DNA of 64,000 nt from Cylindrotheca closterium (Eukaryota; Bacillariophyta; Bacillariophyceae; Bacillariales; Bacillariaceae). The notes under the pieces are model-generated. The model saw only the letters and a list, made by a program, of their open reading frames with translations. It did no database searches and was not told the DNA's origin. Made by a program: the position numbers and the translations under genes. Where the stretch lies: contig CAKOGP040001980.1 in the NCBI GenBank assembly GCA_933822405.4, positions 528,784 through 592,783 on the forward strand. Direction: 5' to 3'. Positions 30,301-39,713 of the stretch are shown here, one piece after another (within the stretch, counting starts at the first letter, position 1; every line of letters starts with the position of its first letter).

Positions 30301-30948
30301 ATGATGATAAATCTACAATTACGGCCTAGTGAAGCTGCAAAGAAACTCGAAGGAGAAAAGTACAGTCAATCTTCGGACAGCTTTGCGGGCGTCCCGAGCA
30401 AAGTCGCCACTGAAAATCTAGCAACAGGGGAACTTCTTCTTTTCTTCTCGGACCATGCAGCACGCACAAAGCTGTTGATGGGAAAAGAGAAGGGGAACTC
30501 ATATACCGAACAACTTAAGGGATATTTTGTTGGTCGCATCGAGACATTTCATCGAGGTATTGCTTGGTTTGCAATGGCACGACAGACGGGAGATCGAAAG
30601 TTCAGGTCCGAAGCAATAAAAATTAAGAAGCAAATCTCGAAGTGGTCTGAAGCAGGAGATCCCAATGTCAAGCACTACGATCTCATGTTGACCGCGGAAC
30701 TGGCAGCGTTGGACAAGAAGTATGACTACGCAGATAAGATGTACAAGCAGGCCATATCTCATGCGGTAGGGAATGATCACCTCCACCACGCTGCTCTTTT
30801 TCATGAGAGGTTTGCCGAGTATCGATTACAGATGCGTAATGATCGATACGATGCAATGCGCCACATGGACCAAGCGATTTGGTATTACACTGAGTGGGGT
30901 GCTGTTGGTAAAGCCGAACAGCTTAAGAATGTCGTCCAGAAATGGTGA
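27337..30948 (+). CDS. STAND-like AAA ATPase with C-terminal helical (TPR-like) repeats, intronless paralogue
   Basis: 1,203 residues from ATG 27337 in one uninterrupted frame. Residues 1-185 are Ser/Thr/Asp-rich and probably disordered. The core begins NSLGVIGRNQE, with a P-loop SGFSGIGKST (233-242) and Walker B VIVLDDLQWAD (about 366-376); both catalytic motifs look intact. Residues about 600-1203 are helical, with TPR-like units near the end (KYDYADKMYKQAISHA). It is collinear with the two-exon gene at 5677-9263 over its whole length apart from the variable N-terminus. The position of that gene's intron is bridged here (CVCKVIEL). Likely a signalling or regulatory NTPase; no sensor, kinase or cyclase domain is attached. 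Confidence 0.8.
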   Translation: MSNTKIPPANGLKILHALANEDVENRPASTTTENIGFEQTEAPSSTELPKCVQASNSALKSDLVKLPADLESSSLTSGDRGASSSIVSTVASSKPSTVNPAIVQPASETIGGEDADDGSDASTLVLQSTTTSLSGSISIVTEDSDGSNVSSDGLTPKKPGSVDSDATKPIVGSHRNDSPSDVNKLDVNSLGVIGRNQEISILRRCFQRLLSSDDENDSCDKQSVSQNELVFISGFSGIGKSTLAQSLQPDVASIGGIYVEGKYAFSSIDEPYSGVAQAFGDLCSKFKSCAPEVISSIGKTIRDSMHEEANMLMELIPELCIFQHSEDATTSTYYSGANAAENDHELWKFAFRMLTRILGSRFYPIVIVLDDLQWADISSLDILDCLISDVENPRPLMIIGCYRSNEVDENSMLFNRIRTLQEKCTKFGFRITDIELQNFDPDVVNKMIMTVLSSDIKSINNESKTRDLAEVCYKRTLGNPFFVIEFIKMLCTKGLLETRSGQWVWNVKQIEDETISAGNVTDLLQAPMRKLPHDMQLLLQYAACLGPSFTFSTLKFVWKNHAILILESADPDVAGILHVLEEANLLVTSRPGELEWVHDKVQGAALSLSDLVTPWFQFGLGVCLYEGLSESRLEKQLFAVVDLINKGNMTERFDLAALNLRAAKKARKMAAFQSGERYVANGIRQLPEDEMWTTSRYLTLELYSLGAEMNVTLGNIGAAEKYIRVVLDRKEYSPMETMQLRMMNVNILESVELRPADAVSYAVQTLRDIGYDFVRSKKLSPAEVLAVVMKTGKRLEKLPVDHFEKAGYMEDERQIGIVNMLSRLQIAAYNGSDIFFSFLCVCKVIELTVDHGIYVLSAASFASLGAATMITKNDHALSLHLCNIAFSIQKRFGIRNAAETIHISWGFVLCIVHPLYEALNPMLEGYSKGMREGDTKRATFNLLVRYMFLPYIMGRPLGSILNKLEKIEPQLEESKQTKVLLQLRVCWQMMINLQLRPSEAAKKLEGEKYSQSSDSFAGVPSKVATENLATGELLLFFSDHAARTKLLMGKEKGNSYTEQLKGYFVGRIETFHRGIAWFAMARQTGDRKFRSEAIKIKKQISKWSEAGDPNVKHYDLMLTAELAALDKKYDYADKMYKQAISHAVGNDHLHHAALFHERFAEYRLQMRNDRYDAMRHMDQAIWYYTEWGAVGKAEQLKNVVQKW

Positions 30949-31162
30949 GAGCAGAACAATACTTCCTGGGGACTGAAGAAATGTGATTGGGTGCGCAGTT
31001 GGAAAGAAGCTGATTCAGTGGGCAAAACAAGTTAACGCTTGCAATCATCTAACAATAGTTCTCAAAATTGGATTATCATCCTAGGACAACTTACTTCTAT
31101 CTTTTAATTAGTTTAACATGACCATTTTCCTTGTTCTTGATAGTTATCCCAAATGATAGATT

Positions 31163-33088
31163 TTATACAATTGTCGTTTCTGGTTCGACTGACTGCTGTT
31201 GACCGAGTGCCAATTGTCCCGTCTCCTGCGGAACGGGTGAAAAGGATGCATTTTGTTGCCACCGCACATCCATCTCTTGTCTTACTTCCTGATAGGTCTT
31301 TCCTCGTGTCTCGGGCAAGACAAACAAGGAATATAAGACCGTCACAAGCAGCGCGCAAGCGAATGGGACAAAGGAATAGGGGCCCAACGTTTGATCCATG
31401 AGTGGAAAAAGTAGTCCCACACAAAAGTTGGAAAACCAATTCGAGCTCATACTGATGGATTGGACTGTGCCCACATGCTCTGGAGCAATCAGCTCTGAGC
31501 TCAAAAAGAAGGGAATACATCCCAAACCCATTTCAAAAAAGGAAATGAACAGCATGACGGCAACTACTGTGATATATCCAGGAAGCATGCCCAGTAGAGA
31601 AAAGGTCAGCACCACACAGCAGACAAACATTCCACCCGCCGAGCACGACAGTAGCGTTTTTCGTCCCAGTCGATCCATTAGTGCCAGTGCCACTAGCGTC
31701 GCAACAACATTGACCGAAAACGCAATAATGGTTCCATTTTGTGGATTGCTAATGACGCCCTCAAAAAAGGATGTCGAATAGTAAAAGACCGCATTGATGC
31801 CACTCAACTGTTGAGCCACAGGAAAAAGGACCGAGCTCAAAATTGCCACGCGATTGCGAGGATCCTTGGCGTAGGCTTTGAACGAGTGATCAGGTAGAAT
31901 ATCGACGACTTGCTCTGCTTCTTGTTCTTCGTCGATTGAAAGGGGGGGAATGCTGTTGGAGGCCATGTGGCGGAACATGGGTATTTCAGAATTCGTATCT
32001 GCTACATTGTAATTTTCGCCTAATAGCTCCAAGACTTCCATTTCAATTTCTTCCATTTCATGGGCACTCTCTTTGCGAAAGAGCTGCATTGTGTTGCGTG
32101 CTTCTTCTCCCCGAGTTTCGTATTGATTCAGCAACAACCAACGCGGACTTTCTGGAAGACAGAACGGACTTGCCAATAGTCCAAAGGCAGCAATCACCGC
32201 AATGGGTAAAAATATGTAACGCCACTCGTCATCGGAACAAAAGGGGAGTGCCCATAAAATACTGACCAAGATTCCCAAAACACAGGCCAATTGTGTCAAA
32301 GTTCCAACGGAACCACGAATTTTGGTGGGTGAAATCTCCGACAACATCATAGGTGTTAGTACCGTCGAAGCTCCGCCAGCCACTCCCACTCCAAATCGAG
32401 CAATGATTAGCCAAAGCATGCTGGGTGCAATCGAATGCAAAATTCCGAAGACCAGATTGCTGAACAAAATGGCAATCAAACACAGTCGTCTTCCATATGC
32501 ATCTGCAGCTTTTCCAGAGACATTGGCACCCACAAAACCGCCCGCGCAAAAGGCTGAAACGGCGAACGACCACTCCATCACTGAATGACCCACAAAAATG
32601 TAAGGTTCGGGAGCATTGAGAACACCAGTATTGAATCCAAAGAGAAACATTGGAAGGCAAACCACCATAACTGTCAGCCAAAAGAAGGAGGACATTGTTG
32701 GCGTACTGGGTTGCTCTTGAGTATTGACTGGATCTATCGCTTCGTCGTCATTGTCGTTGGACAACAATGATTCAGTAAGTTCTGATGACATGATTGTGCA
32801 ATGATCGCCTCTGTCATGGCGAAGGAAAATGATCCTGTCATACGCAACATCCAGACACGAGTCGACTCGTTTGACAAACGAGTTTGTGCACGAGGTCGAT
32901 GTTATCGCCATTGCAGTATCCCAGCCATCGTCTATGGGTCGTCCGTTACGTCTGTCTGTCGCACGTAGACGAGCGAAGGACTCTCCATAGCTTCTGAGGG
33001 CAAACAACCTTAACGTGACAACGTTGTGCTCCTGGCTCTCATCGTGGAGAGAGCGTACTAGTGCATTGATGTAGCTACTGTTGGGCAT
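31163..33088 (-). CDS. MFS sugar transporter (SP/GLUT-like)
   Basis: 641 residues from the first in-frame ATG (33088). The transporter core starts near residue 130, and a second ATG at 32791 (MSSELTESLL) would give 542 residues, closer to the family's usual 480-550; both starts are possible. Twelve hydrophobic segments are visible. Family motifs: FGFNTGVLNAP in TM1, the loop GKAADAYGRRLC (G-x-x-x-D-x-x-GRR), PESPRWLL after TM6, QQLSGINAVFYYS in TM7, DRLGRKTLL in the second half, and PETRGKTYQEV at the end. These are the sugar-porter signatures. It should carry hexoses or polyols across the plasma or plastid membrane; substrate is unknown. A long charged loop (Glu-rich) separates the halves. 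One exon. Confidence 0.85.
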   Translation of the reverse strand: MPNSSYINALVRSLHDESQEHNVVTLRLFALRSYGESFARLRATDRRNGRPIDDGWDTAMAITSTSCTNSFVKRVDSCLDVAYDRIIFLRHDRGDHCTIMSSELTESLLSNDNDDEAIDPVNTQEQPSTPTMSSFFWLTVMVVCLPMFLFGFNTGVLNAPEPYIFVGHSVMEWSFAVSAFCAGGFVGANVSGKAADAYGRRLCLIAILFSNLVFGILHSIAPSMLWLIIARFGVGVAGGASTVLTPMMLSEISPTKIRGSVGTLTQLACVLGILVSILWALPFCSDDEWRYIFLPIAVIAAFGLLASPFCLPESPRWLLLNQYETRGEEARNTMQLFRKESAHEMEEIEMEVLELLGENYNVADTNSEIPMFRHMASNSIPPLSIDEEQEAEQVVDILPDHSFKAYAKDPRNRVAILSSVLFPVAQQLSGINAVFYYSTSFFEGVISNPQNGTIIAFSVNVVATLVALALMDRLGRKTLLSCSAGGMFVCCVVLTFSLLGMLPGYITVVAVMLFISFFEMGLGCIPFFLSSELIAPEHVGTVQSISMSSNWFSNFCVGLLFPLMDQTLGPYSFVPFACALLVTVLYSLFVLPETRGKTYQEVRQEMDVRWQQNASFSPVPQETGQLALGQQQSVEPETTIV

Positions 33089-33618
33089 GATAGACGGTGA
33101 TTGATATTGCTATTGGGGTGTATTTACGGGGGTCTGAAGCAGCTGTGAGTAGATGATAGATGATTGATCTTGGGCTTGAGATTGGCGACGACCGTTGGCC
33201 TTCGATCGCTCTAATATATCTGCTCGGGACTCGGCAGTCCAGTCAGTCACGTTACGTCCCCTCTTCTTCCATTTAGGCGACTCTGTTGTAACGTCTCATC
33301 TTGGTCTGTTTTCACCTCCCTCTTCTTGATGAATGGCTGCTGGCACCGAACAAGGTAGCCGAAGAAAAATCGCCATCTAACCCAGTTGCAAATCGGGCTG
33401 CAGGATTCTCTCTGACGTCCAGGTTGCTGGCAAGCGGCTTCAAGTGTCTGACAGTTGCGTCCAGGTCCAAAGTTTGACTAGGTGCTTCGCGGTACGACGG
33501 TCAGAACGGGAGGATCAGTCCTCATCTTAGTCGTTGTACACACGTATTTCGGGGAGTAAGGGGGTTGCTATATCTGGTCCTTCGTCTTGGGAGTTGGGTT
33601 TTTATTCAACGTTGTAGA

Positions 33619-33702
33619 GTATGCTGCGACATACTATACTTTGTTGTTGGCTACGCTTTTGTTGGGTCAACAAGCACAGTATGCTGCGACATACTGTACT
33701 GT
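33619..33702. repeat. Two copies of a palindromic word at 59-bp spacing beside the gap
   Basis: AGTATGCTGCGACATACT occurs at about 33619-33636 and again about 59 bp later, each followed by A/G-TACT. The word is itself partly palindromic (AGTATG...CATACT). The array probably continues into the gap. Confidence 0.65.
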
Positions 33703-33719
33703 TTGGGTCTTTCTTGTTG

Positions 33720-34333
33720 NNNNNNNNNNNNNNNNNNNNNNNNNNNNNNNNNNNNNNNNNNNNNNNNNNNNNNNNNNNNNNNNNNNNNNNNNNNNNNNNN
33801 NNNNNNNNNNNNNNNNNNNNNNNNNNNNNNNNNNNNNNNNNNNNNNNNNNNNNNNNNNNNNNNNNNNNNNNNNNNNNNNNNNNNNNNNNNNNNNNNNNNN
33901 NNNNNNNNNNNNNNNNNNNNNNNNNNNNNNNNNNNNNNNNNNNNNNNNNNNNNNNNNNNNNNNNNNNNNNNNNNNNNNNNNNNNNNNNNNNNNNNNNNNN
34001 NNNNNNNNNNNNNNNNNNNNNNNNNNNNNNNNNNNNNNNNNNNNNNNNNNNNNNNNNNNNNNNNNNNNNNNNNNNNNNNNNNNNNNNNNNNNNNNNNNNN
34101 NNNNNNNNNNNNNNNNNNNNNNNNNNNNNNNNNNNNNNNNNNNNNNNNNNNNNNNNNNNNNNNNNNNNNNNNNNNNNNNNNNNNNNNNNNNNNNNNNNNN
34201 NNNNNNNNNNNNNNNNNNNNNNNNNNNNNNNNNNNNNNNNNNNNNNNNNNNNNNNNNNNNNNNNNNNNNNNNNNNNNNNNNNNNNNNNNNNNNNNNNNNN
34301 NNNNNNNNNNNNNNNNNNNNNNNNNNNNNNNNN
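33720..34333. other. Assembly gap (614 Ns)
   Basis: A run of 614 undetermined bases. Open frames that cross it are artefacts. Confidence 1.
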
Positions 34334-34881
34334 CACTAAAGGAGAAATTGATGAAACAGATTTGGACAAAGGAATCATAATAGCAGGGAGGCCTTCCTAC
34401 CGATTTTTTTGACAATAAGCTTGATCAAAGTGGAAATGCGGTTACAAACAATACAACAACTCGCCGGATAGCAGATGCGTCAACCAAAAGCATCCGCGAA
34501 CCACCGTTTCAATGGCACCAACACCTAAAGCTGTCAGCAAAGGTGTGAGATCCGGCATCCGACTTTTCCAGCGCATGGCTGAAATAAAGCAGCAGACAAC
34601 GATGCATTTCGATTGGCAATCCAGCGGGCACACTAGGTGGATGACATTAATTATTTAGTGTTGGCCTGGACGTAGAGTGTGGAGCAACCATCTTTGAAAC
34701 ACCGGAGAGAAAGCTTTTGCCAAGGTTGGGGATGTTGGGAGTATCATGATAAGGAGTGGAGATCCGTTTATATGTGCACTATCGATTACTACGGTACAAC
34801 ATGCATCAAGCAAGGGAGGAGTCAGCAATCAACTTTACGGTCGGACGTGAGAATATCTATAATGACTAGCACCAAGGTAAA

Positions 34882-35403
34882 ATGGGTCGACTTAGAAGCC
34901 ACTTGATCGCCCTATGGGTCTTGTTGGTGTCGGCGCGAGCAAGTGAAACCGAACTGGTCGAGACCATAATGGACGAGAGCGGCGTGGACAACAGCCGGGA
35001 GTACGGATACGAGTATTTAGCGCCAGAACCATCAGAAGTTAACATGGTCAAGGTCACTGTTGCTCAGAAGTTTGTGCCGATACATATATTCAAGAAGAAC
35101 AAAGATGACAACAGGCGGCTAGAACTTAGGTTCTTCACCATTCAGTGTGACTGTCAAACTGAGTCTGGTCAGATAAGGTCGCTGTGGACCAAAGCTTGTT
35201 CAGGACATGCGCTTAGTGACACAGTCTGCACTCCGTGGAGGCATGGCGCATCTAAACTAGTCGTAGTGTTTGTTGGTGATCCAGAGGAAGTGTCCTGTTG
35301 GTGTCATATCGGCGACGACGATCGGGAGCGCAGGCTTGAGCTCACTCTTAGACGAGAAGGGAACACGATTGGAAGTATATCGGCGAGTGGGAGACAAGCA
35401 TAG
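34882..35403 (+). CDS. Orphan secreted protein with cysteines
   Basis: 173 residues from ATG 34882. A basic start (MGRLRSH) followed by LIALWVLLVSARA is a good signal peptide, cleaved near residue 20. The mature part is acidic at first, then mixed. Cysteines occur in a CDC pair, in KACSGHA and VCTPW, and in a C-terminal CWC (seven in all), enough for disulfides. No repeats, no GPI signal, no known domain. Single frame with a natural start and stop; coding status rests on the signal peptide and length only. An additional exon downstream cannot be excluded. Confidence 0.5.
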   Translation: MGRLRSHLIALWVLLVSARASETELVETIMDESGVDNSREYGYEYLAPEPSEVNMVKVTVAQKFVPIHIFKKNKDDNRRLELRFFTIQCDCQTESGQIRSLWTKACSGHALSDTVCTPWRHGASKLVVVFVGDPEEVSCWCHIGDDDRERRLELTLRREGNTIGSISASGRQA

Positions 35404-36540
35404 TTTAGCAGATTGGGCGTTACACAAACGATGTGAGTGATGGACTGGCGGACGGGTAGTCGAACCGCGGGTTTAACACTCACTGTAGGAAAATTGATTC
35501 GCAGCTAACAATAGCCGTATTTGTACATTAGCTATCCTGCTTCTATGAAATGATCTGGTCTCATCTATTTTTTGTCTGATCTCAGTCATGCCACAATCAA
35601 CAGGTGCTGTTGGAACCGTTTCCGTCAGATTGCCGTTTGGGATGCACAGAGGGCCCAATATGCAGAGATCGCCGAGCTCGTCCAGTGTCGATTATGCTCT
35701 ATTGATTTCGCCGTTTTACGAACGAGAATTGCTCACGAACGAGTACAGGTTTTCGACTGGTACAGGTACCGTGTTAGTGTGGTATGCGTAGACACTAGTG
35801 CAAAGAGCCGGCTTAAACGAGTAACGTATGGTAAGAGAAACCAGTAAATGATTTCGAACAAGGGGGAGGATGAAGCGAACTGACGGAAAATCTTTATGAT
35901 GTCGTTTCAGACACTTGATCGCTGAGAGCCTATGGATTGATGATCACTGCTGTGAGCAAGCTCCGGTAGTGAATGTCAAGGAAGTTTCTCCCAAAGATCA
36001 AAGTCAAGTATACACCAGCTACTACTCTGATCTATGTTGGATTCTGATAATCAACGCCAGGGTCATTCTGACTCTGCCGGGTATGGTCTTCCCCCAAGTA
36101 TTCGCTATGTATCCCAAGCTAGCATAAATCGGCAATTCAACGATTATTTATTATTTGTACACCAATCAGTGTACCCAACGATATTGAACTCGAGAAAAGA
36201 TGAAAGATTGGACTCAAGAAGCCACACGTGCGAATGCGCGACATCCATGTCTTGCGTTGGTTGGAGCACACGTCAGCCAATTGAACTTGAAGAACAAATG
36301 GAACGAATGAAGAACCAAACGAGGTCAGTTGAATCAATCATTACGAGGTCTAGAGTTGAAGTGTGATGGAAGCTGATTGGCTAATTTTTAGTCAACGAAT
36401 CAATTTATGAATCAATCGAATGACATCGTGGCCGTCCAATGCAAATCCTCACAAATTACCAGCTGTCACAAATCAAAACGACAGTAGTTCATACGCTCTC
36501 GCGCCTTGCACTTTCACACCGACGACACAATTCCAAGACA
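35404..36540. other. Intergenic region, no supported gene
   Basis: 1.1 kb with several short frames (for example at 35572-35847 plus) that lack recognisable motifs. The right end is the promoter of the P5C reductase gene. Nothing else seen. Confidence 0.4.
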
Positions 36541-37770
36541 ATGATGCAATCTACCTTCTCTCGCTTTGCTAGAACGGCCACCCGTTCAACGTTTGTTGCC
36601 AGTCCCCCAGCCACATCTTTCATTTTCTCAAATGTTCGATGGTTGTCCTCGTCCGCTGACAGTTTGGCCGATAAGATTGCCTTTATTGGAACAGGCAAAA
36701 TGGCTCAGGCCATGCTTCGTCCCTTGATCAACAAGGGGTATCAACCACAAGAAAAGATTGCTATCTATGATGTTCATACACCTTCTATTAAGGCAATGAA
36801 GAAGGAGTTTGAGGACATTCAAACGGCCGAAACCATTGCCGAGTTGGTGGAAGATGCTGACATTATTGTCTGTGCTGTCAAGCCCCAAAATATTAACGAC
36901 AAATTCTGGTCACAGTTTCCAGAAAAAATGAGAGACGACGCCACCTTTGTCAGTATTCTGGCAGGAATCCCTATTCGGGAATTCGAGCCATCGGGTATTA
37001 AAAAAATTGTGCGAGCCATGCCCAACACACCAGCTCAAATTGGGCAGGGAATGACAGTGTGGTCATGTACTCCAAACTTGACAGTGGGAGAGCGAGAGTC
37101 TGTCAGGAAGGTTTTGAATACGTTTGGAAAATCGGTAAGTCTGGCATTTGCATATGGAACTTGTTGTCGTTCGGCCATGTATGTGGTCGTTGTCATTGTC
37201 AAGTGGCCACTTTGCCTTGTCGTTGGCTTTTTTTCTCACACTGCAATTTGTTGATTTCTTTGTTTTCTTCCATGACAGATTTATGTCGATGACGAAAAGT
37301 TTGTCGACATGAGCACATCAATCAGTGGTAGTGGACCAGCTTATATTTTCATGTTGATGGAAGCCATGATTGATGCTGGTGTCCACATGGGATTCTCAAG
37401 AGAAGTCGCCACCAAGTTGTGTCACCAAACAATCATGGGATCAACAATGTATGCCATTGAAACTGGAGAGCATCCAGCTATTTTGAGAAACATGGTGACT
37501 TCTCCTGCTGGAACGACCGCTTCCGCAATTTACGAATTGGAAAACGGAAAGTTCCGAGTCGTCATCAAGGATGCCATCTGGGCTTGCTACAGAAGAAGTT
37601 TGGAAATGGGTGGAAAGGAATCTGATGTCGGTCCAGGACGATCACATACGTCAGAAGACCCCGTCGCAAAGCAAATCATTCACCATCACTACCCCAGCGG
37701 TGAAATGACTGGAGATACCGACGTCGATACCGACAGTGACGACGAGTCGCCAAGAAAGTCGTCGGCTTAA
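36541..37770 (+). CDS. P5CR: Pyrroline-5-carboxylate reductase, two exons, probable organellar presequence
   Basis: Exon 1 36541-37134, exon 2 37279-37770; the intron 37135-37278 (144 bp) has GTAAGT and CAG ends and joins FGKS to IYVDDEKF in frame. Product 361 residues. It catalyses the last step of proline synthesis, P5C + NAD(P)H to proline. Seen: Rossmann loop FIGTGKMA (about 48-55), PNTPAQIGQGMT (the PNxP motif), and the active-site region SISGSGPAY and SPAGTTASAI in exon 2. Residues 1-40 are rich in Arg, Ser, Thr and lack acids, like a mitochondrial presequence. An in-frame ATG at 36439 would add 34 residues. The C-terminus carries an unusual acidic tail (about 25 residues, Asp/Thr/Ser) past the normal end of the family. 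Confidence 0.9.
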
Positions 37771-38141
37771 GCTTGCTACGTAGCATACTATAACATAATA
37801 TTGTAAATCTGAATTGATGCAGAATATGCCGCTGTATCTTGTCGTCGTATCTGCAGATGACTTGGGAATGGAAGCGTTGGTGTATATATCCATGAGTGCC
37901 ACTTGGCAAAGTAGAGCCGTCTAGAAGCTATCTTTTGAGTGTCAAAATGATCGTAAGGAATTCCATGGAATGATTGATTCGAGTCTAAATTGATTCATTA
38001 TACATAAAAATACCTTTATCACTGGTGCTTTCAGTGTTGTTGAGCCGTGTAGGCTGTTTCGGTCTATCTCTCTATCTGTCAAGCGAGGCGTGCCCGTAGT
38101 CGAGCACTGTCAACGATTGCCGCCCATGTTCAGATAGTGGC
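37771..38141. other. Intergenic region at the left end of the tandem array
   Basis: 371 bp. From about 37973 it already matches the 3' flank of the later array units (GATTCGAGTCTAAATTGATT and following), so the repeat unit starts here. No gene. Confidence 0.5.
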
Positions 38142-39062
38142 TTAGCGACGACTGGCGCTACCGGCGGAAAGTCTGTGGTCCATCTTGGTGTCGCCCGAAG
38201 AACTGGACGACTTCTTGGCTCCCTTTCCACCCTTTCCGCCCTTGCCCTTGCTAGAGCCAGATCCGCTCTTGGAGGATCCGCCCTTGCCCTTGCTAGAGCC
38301 AGAACTAGATCCAGATCCAGATCCAGATCCAGAACCCCCCTTGCCCTTGCCCTTGCTAGAACCAGAACCAGATTCAGATCCACCCTTTCCAGAAGAAGAT
38401 CCGCCCTTGCCGGATGACCCACCCTTGCCAGAAGACATACCAGATCCGGATCCACCCTTGCCGGATGATCCACCCTTTCCGGAAGACATACCAGAGTCAG
38501 ATCCACCCTTTCCAGAAGACATGCCAGAGTCAGATCCACCCTTGCCGGAGCCTCCCTTTCCTGAAGACATGCCAGATGATCCACCCTTACCGGAACCTCC
38601 CTTTCCAGAAGACATACCAGAGTCAGATCCACCCTTGCCAGAGCCACCCTTTCCAGAACTCATATCGGAAGATCCACCCTTGCCGGATGATCCACCCTTA
38701 CCAGAGCCTCCCTTACCAGAGCCTCCCTTGCCCGATGATCCACCCTTGCCAGAGCCTCCCTTTCCAGAACTCATATCGGAAGACCCTCCTTTTCCAGAAG
38801 ACCCACCCTTGCCAGAGCCTCCTTTTCCACTTCCTTTGGATGAACCAAGTTCATCGTCATTTCCACTTCCCTTTGACGAACCAAGTTCATCGTCATCGAC
38901 TGGTCGGGGACCAACGCCAAGCATACGGGCAGCATGGGTTCGGATTCCACCACGAATGTTACCTCCAAGGTTGCGTGCAGGGGCTTGTTCGTTCTGTGCC
39001 ACCACAATGGAGATGAGGGCAAGGAGAAGCACAAGTGCAAGGTTTCTGGAAGAGAGCATCAT
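38142..39062 (-). CDS. Secreted Ser-Gly-Lys-rich repeat protein, copy 1 (diverged)
   Basis: 306 residues from ATG 39062. Signal peptide 1-22 (MMLSSRNLALVLLLALIS..., cleaved after VVA). A short prosegment with RMLG follows, then acidic DDDEL and DDEL blocks each followed by GSSKGSG. The bulk is a Gly-Ser-Lys repeat built on GKGGS, with GMSSGKGGS spacers, and it ends in a KKSSSSSGDTKMDHR tail. Lys residues every 3-5 positions among Ser is the composition of silaffin-type peptides, which bind silica through modified Lys and phospho-Ser; RxL motifs are silaffin processing sites. That link is by composition only. This copy is the most different: longer, with a changed prosegment and different repeat order. 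It lies at the far (3'-most) end of the array. Confidence 0.8.
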   Translation of the reverse strand: MMLSSRNLALVLLLALISIVVAQNEQAPARNLGGNIRGGIRTHAARMLGVGPRPVDDDELGSSKGSGNDDELGSSKGSGKGGSGKGGSSGKGGSSDMSSGKGGSGKGGSSGKGGSGKGGSGKGGSSGKGGSSDMSSGKGGSGKGGSDSGMSSGKGGSGKGGSSGMSSGKGGSGKGGSDSGMSSGKGGSDSGMSSGKGGSSGKGGSGSGMSSGKGGSSGKGGSSSGKGGSESGSGSSKGKGKGGSGSGSGSGSSSGSSKGKGGSSKSGSGSSKGKGGKGGKGAKKSSSSSGDTKMDHRLSAGSASRR

Positions 39063-39713
39063 TTTGGGTTTAGAGTTTTAATGGTTGAAGACCAGTTGAA
39101 ATTGTGAGAGGAAGATGTGATGGATTTGAGATGGATTGGATCAAAGTTTCGTACGTGTATAGGTAATGTACAAGATTGCTTGCTCGCCAATATTTTTACA
39201 AGAGTGCAACTCGCAGAATTTTTTACGCGATGAAACACGTTCCTCGGACAAAAGATTTGTTTACCACGTGCAAAAGTCAAGTTGATCGAACTCGGCAGCT
39301 GTTTTAGAACATTTTAACTAAAAAGGCGATCAAAAATGGTGTGCTAAAACAGATTTTCAGAGATTTCAGCTTCCTTGCAATTCCGTTTCCATGGCTTCTA
39401 TAGCGGCTACCTGCTATGAAGATGGACTGATGCATTTGTTGGAATGAAAGCTCTTTTTCCGCTTGTGAGGTGATAAGCCCATAGTAGAATGAACGGTTCG
39501 TATTGTTAAATATGTTGCTACTGTCGAAATGATGAGATGGAGTTCTCTGGAAATATTGATTCGAGTCTAAATTGATTCATTTTATACATATACATCTTTA
39601 TCACTGTGATTGAAATCTTGCTGTGCTGTGTAGCTTTTTCTGTCTATCTGCCAAGCGGAGGGTGCCCGTAGTCGAGCACTGTCAACGATTGTCGCTCAGA
39701 TTCAGATTGTAGC
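39063..39713. other. Array spacer between copies 1 and 2
   Basis: 651 bp: promoter of copy 1 (with CACGTG at 39265-39270) followed by the 3' flank of copy 2. Other spacers in the array repeat this organisation. Confidence 0.6.
39265..39270. promoter_or_regulatory. CACGTG box, array copy 1 promoter (conserved in all copies)
   Basis: CACGTG lies 203 bp upstream of the copy 1 ATG. The matching sites are 40744-40749 (copy 2), 42240-42245 (3), 50661-50666 (4), 52151-52156 (5), 53641-53646 (6) and 55126-55131 (7), all 203-212 bp from their ATGs. E/G-boxes of this form are bound by bHLH or bZIP proteins. The role is inferred. Confidence 0.5.

Larger units (their letters stand above)
33089..34881. 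other. Gene-poor region with tandem repeat and assembly gap
   Basis: No supported gene. Bases 33720-34333 are Ns. The left edge of the gap carries two copies of a 60-bp-spaced repeat. To the right, 34334-34881 has only short frames. Confidence 0.5.

Noticed and set aside
33565..34415. Open frames spanning the N run
   Set aside because: Ns hide stops; no meaningful translation.
34442..34633. Minus-strand frame with some transposase-like feel
   Set aside because: 63 codons, no catalytic motif; similarity could not be named.
38185..39081. Long plus-strand Pro/Asp/Leu-rich frames opposite every array gene (about 270-298 codons)
   Set aside because: They are reverse-strand shadows of the repetitive Gly-Ser-Lys coding sequence. 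Codon repetition removes stops from all frames. The minus-strand frame has the signal peptide and the variant that keeps its protein identical (silent changes), so it is the real one.
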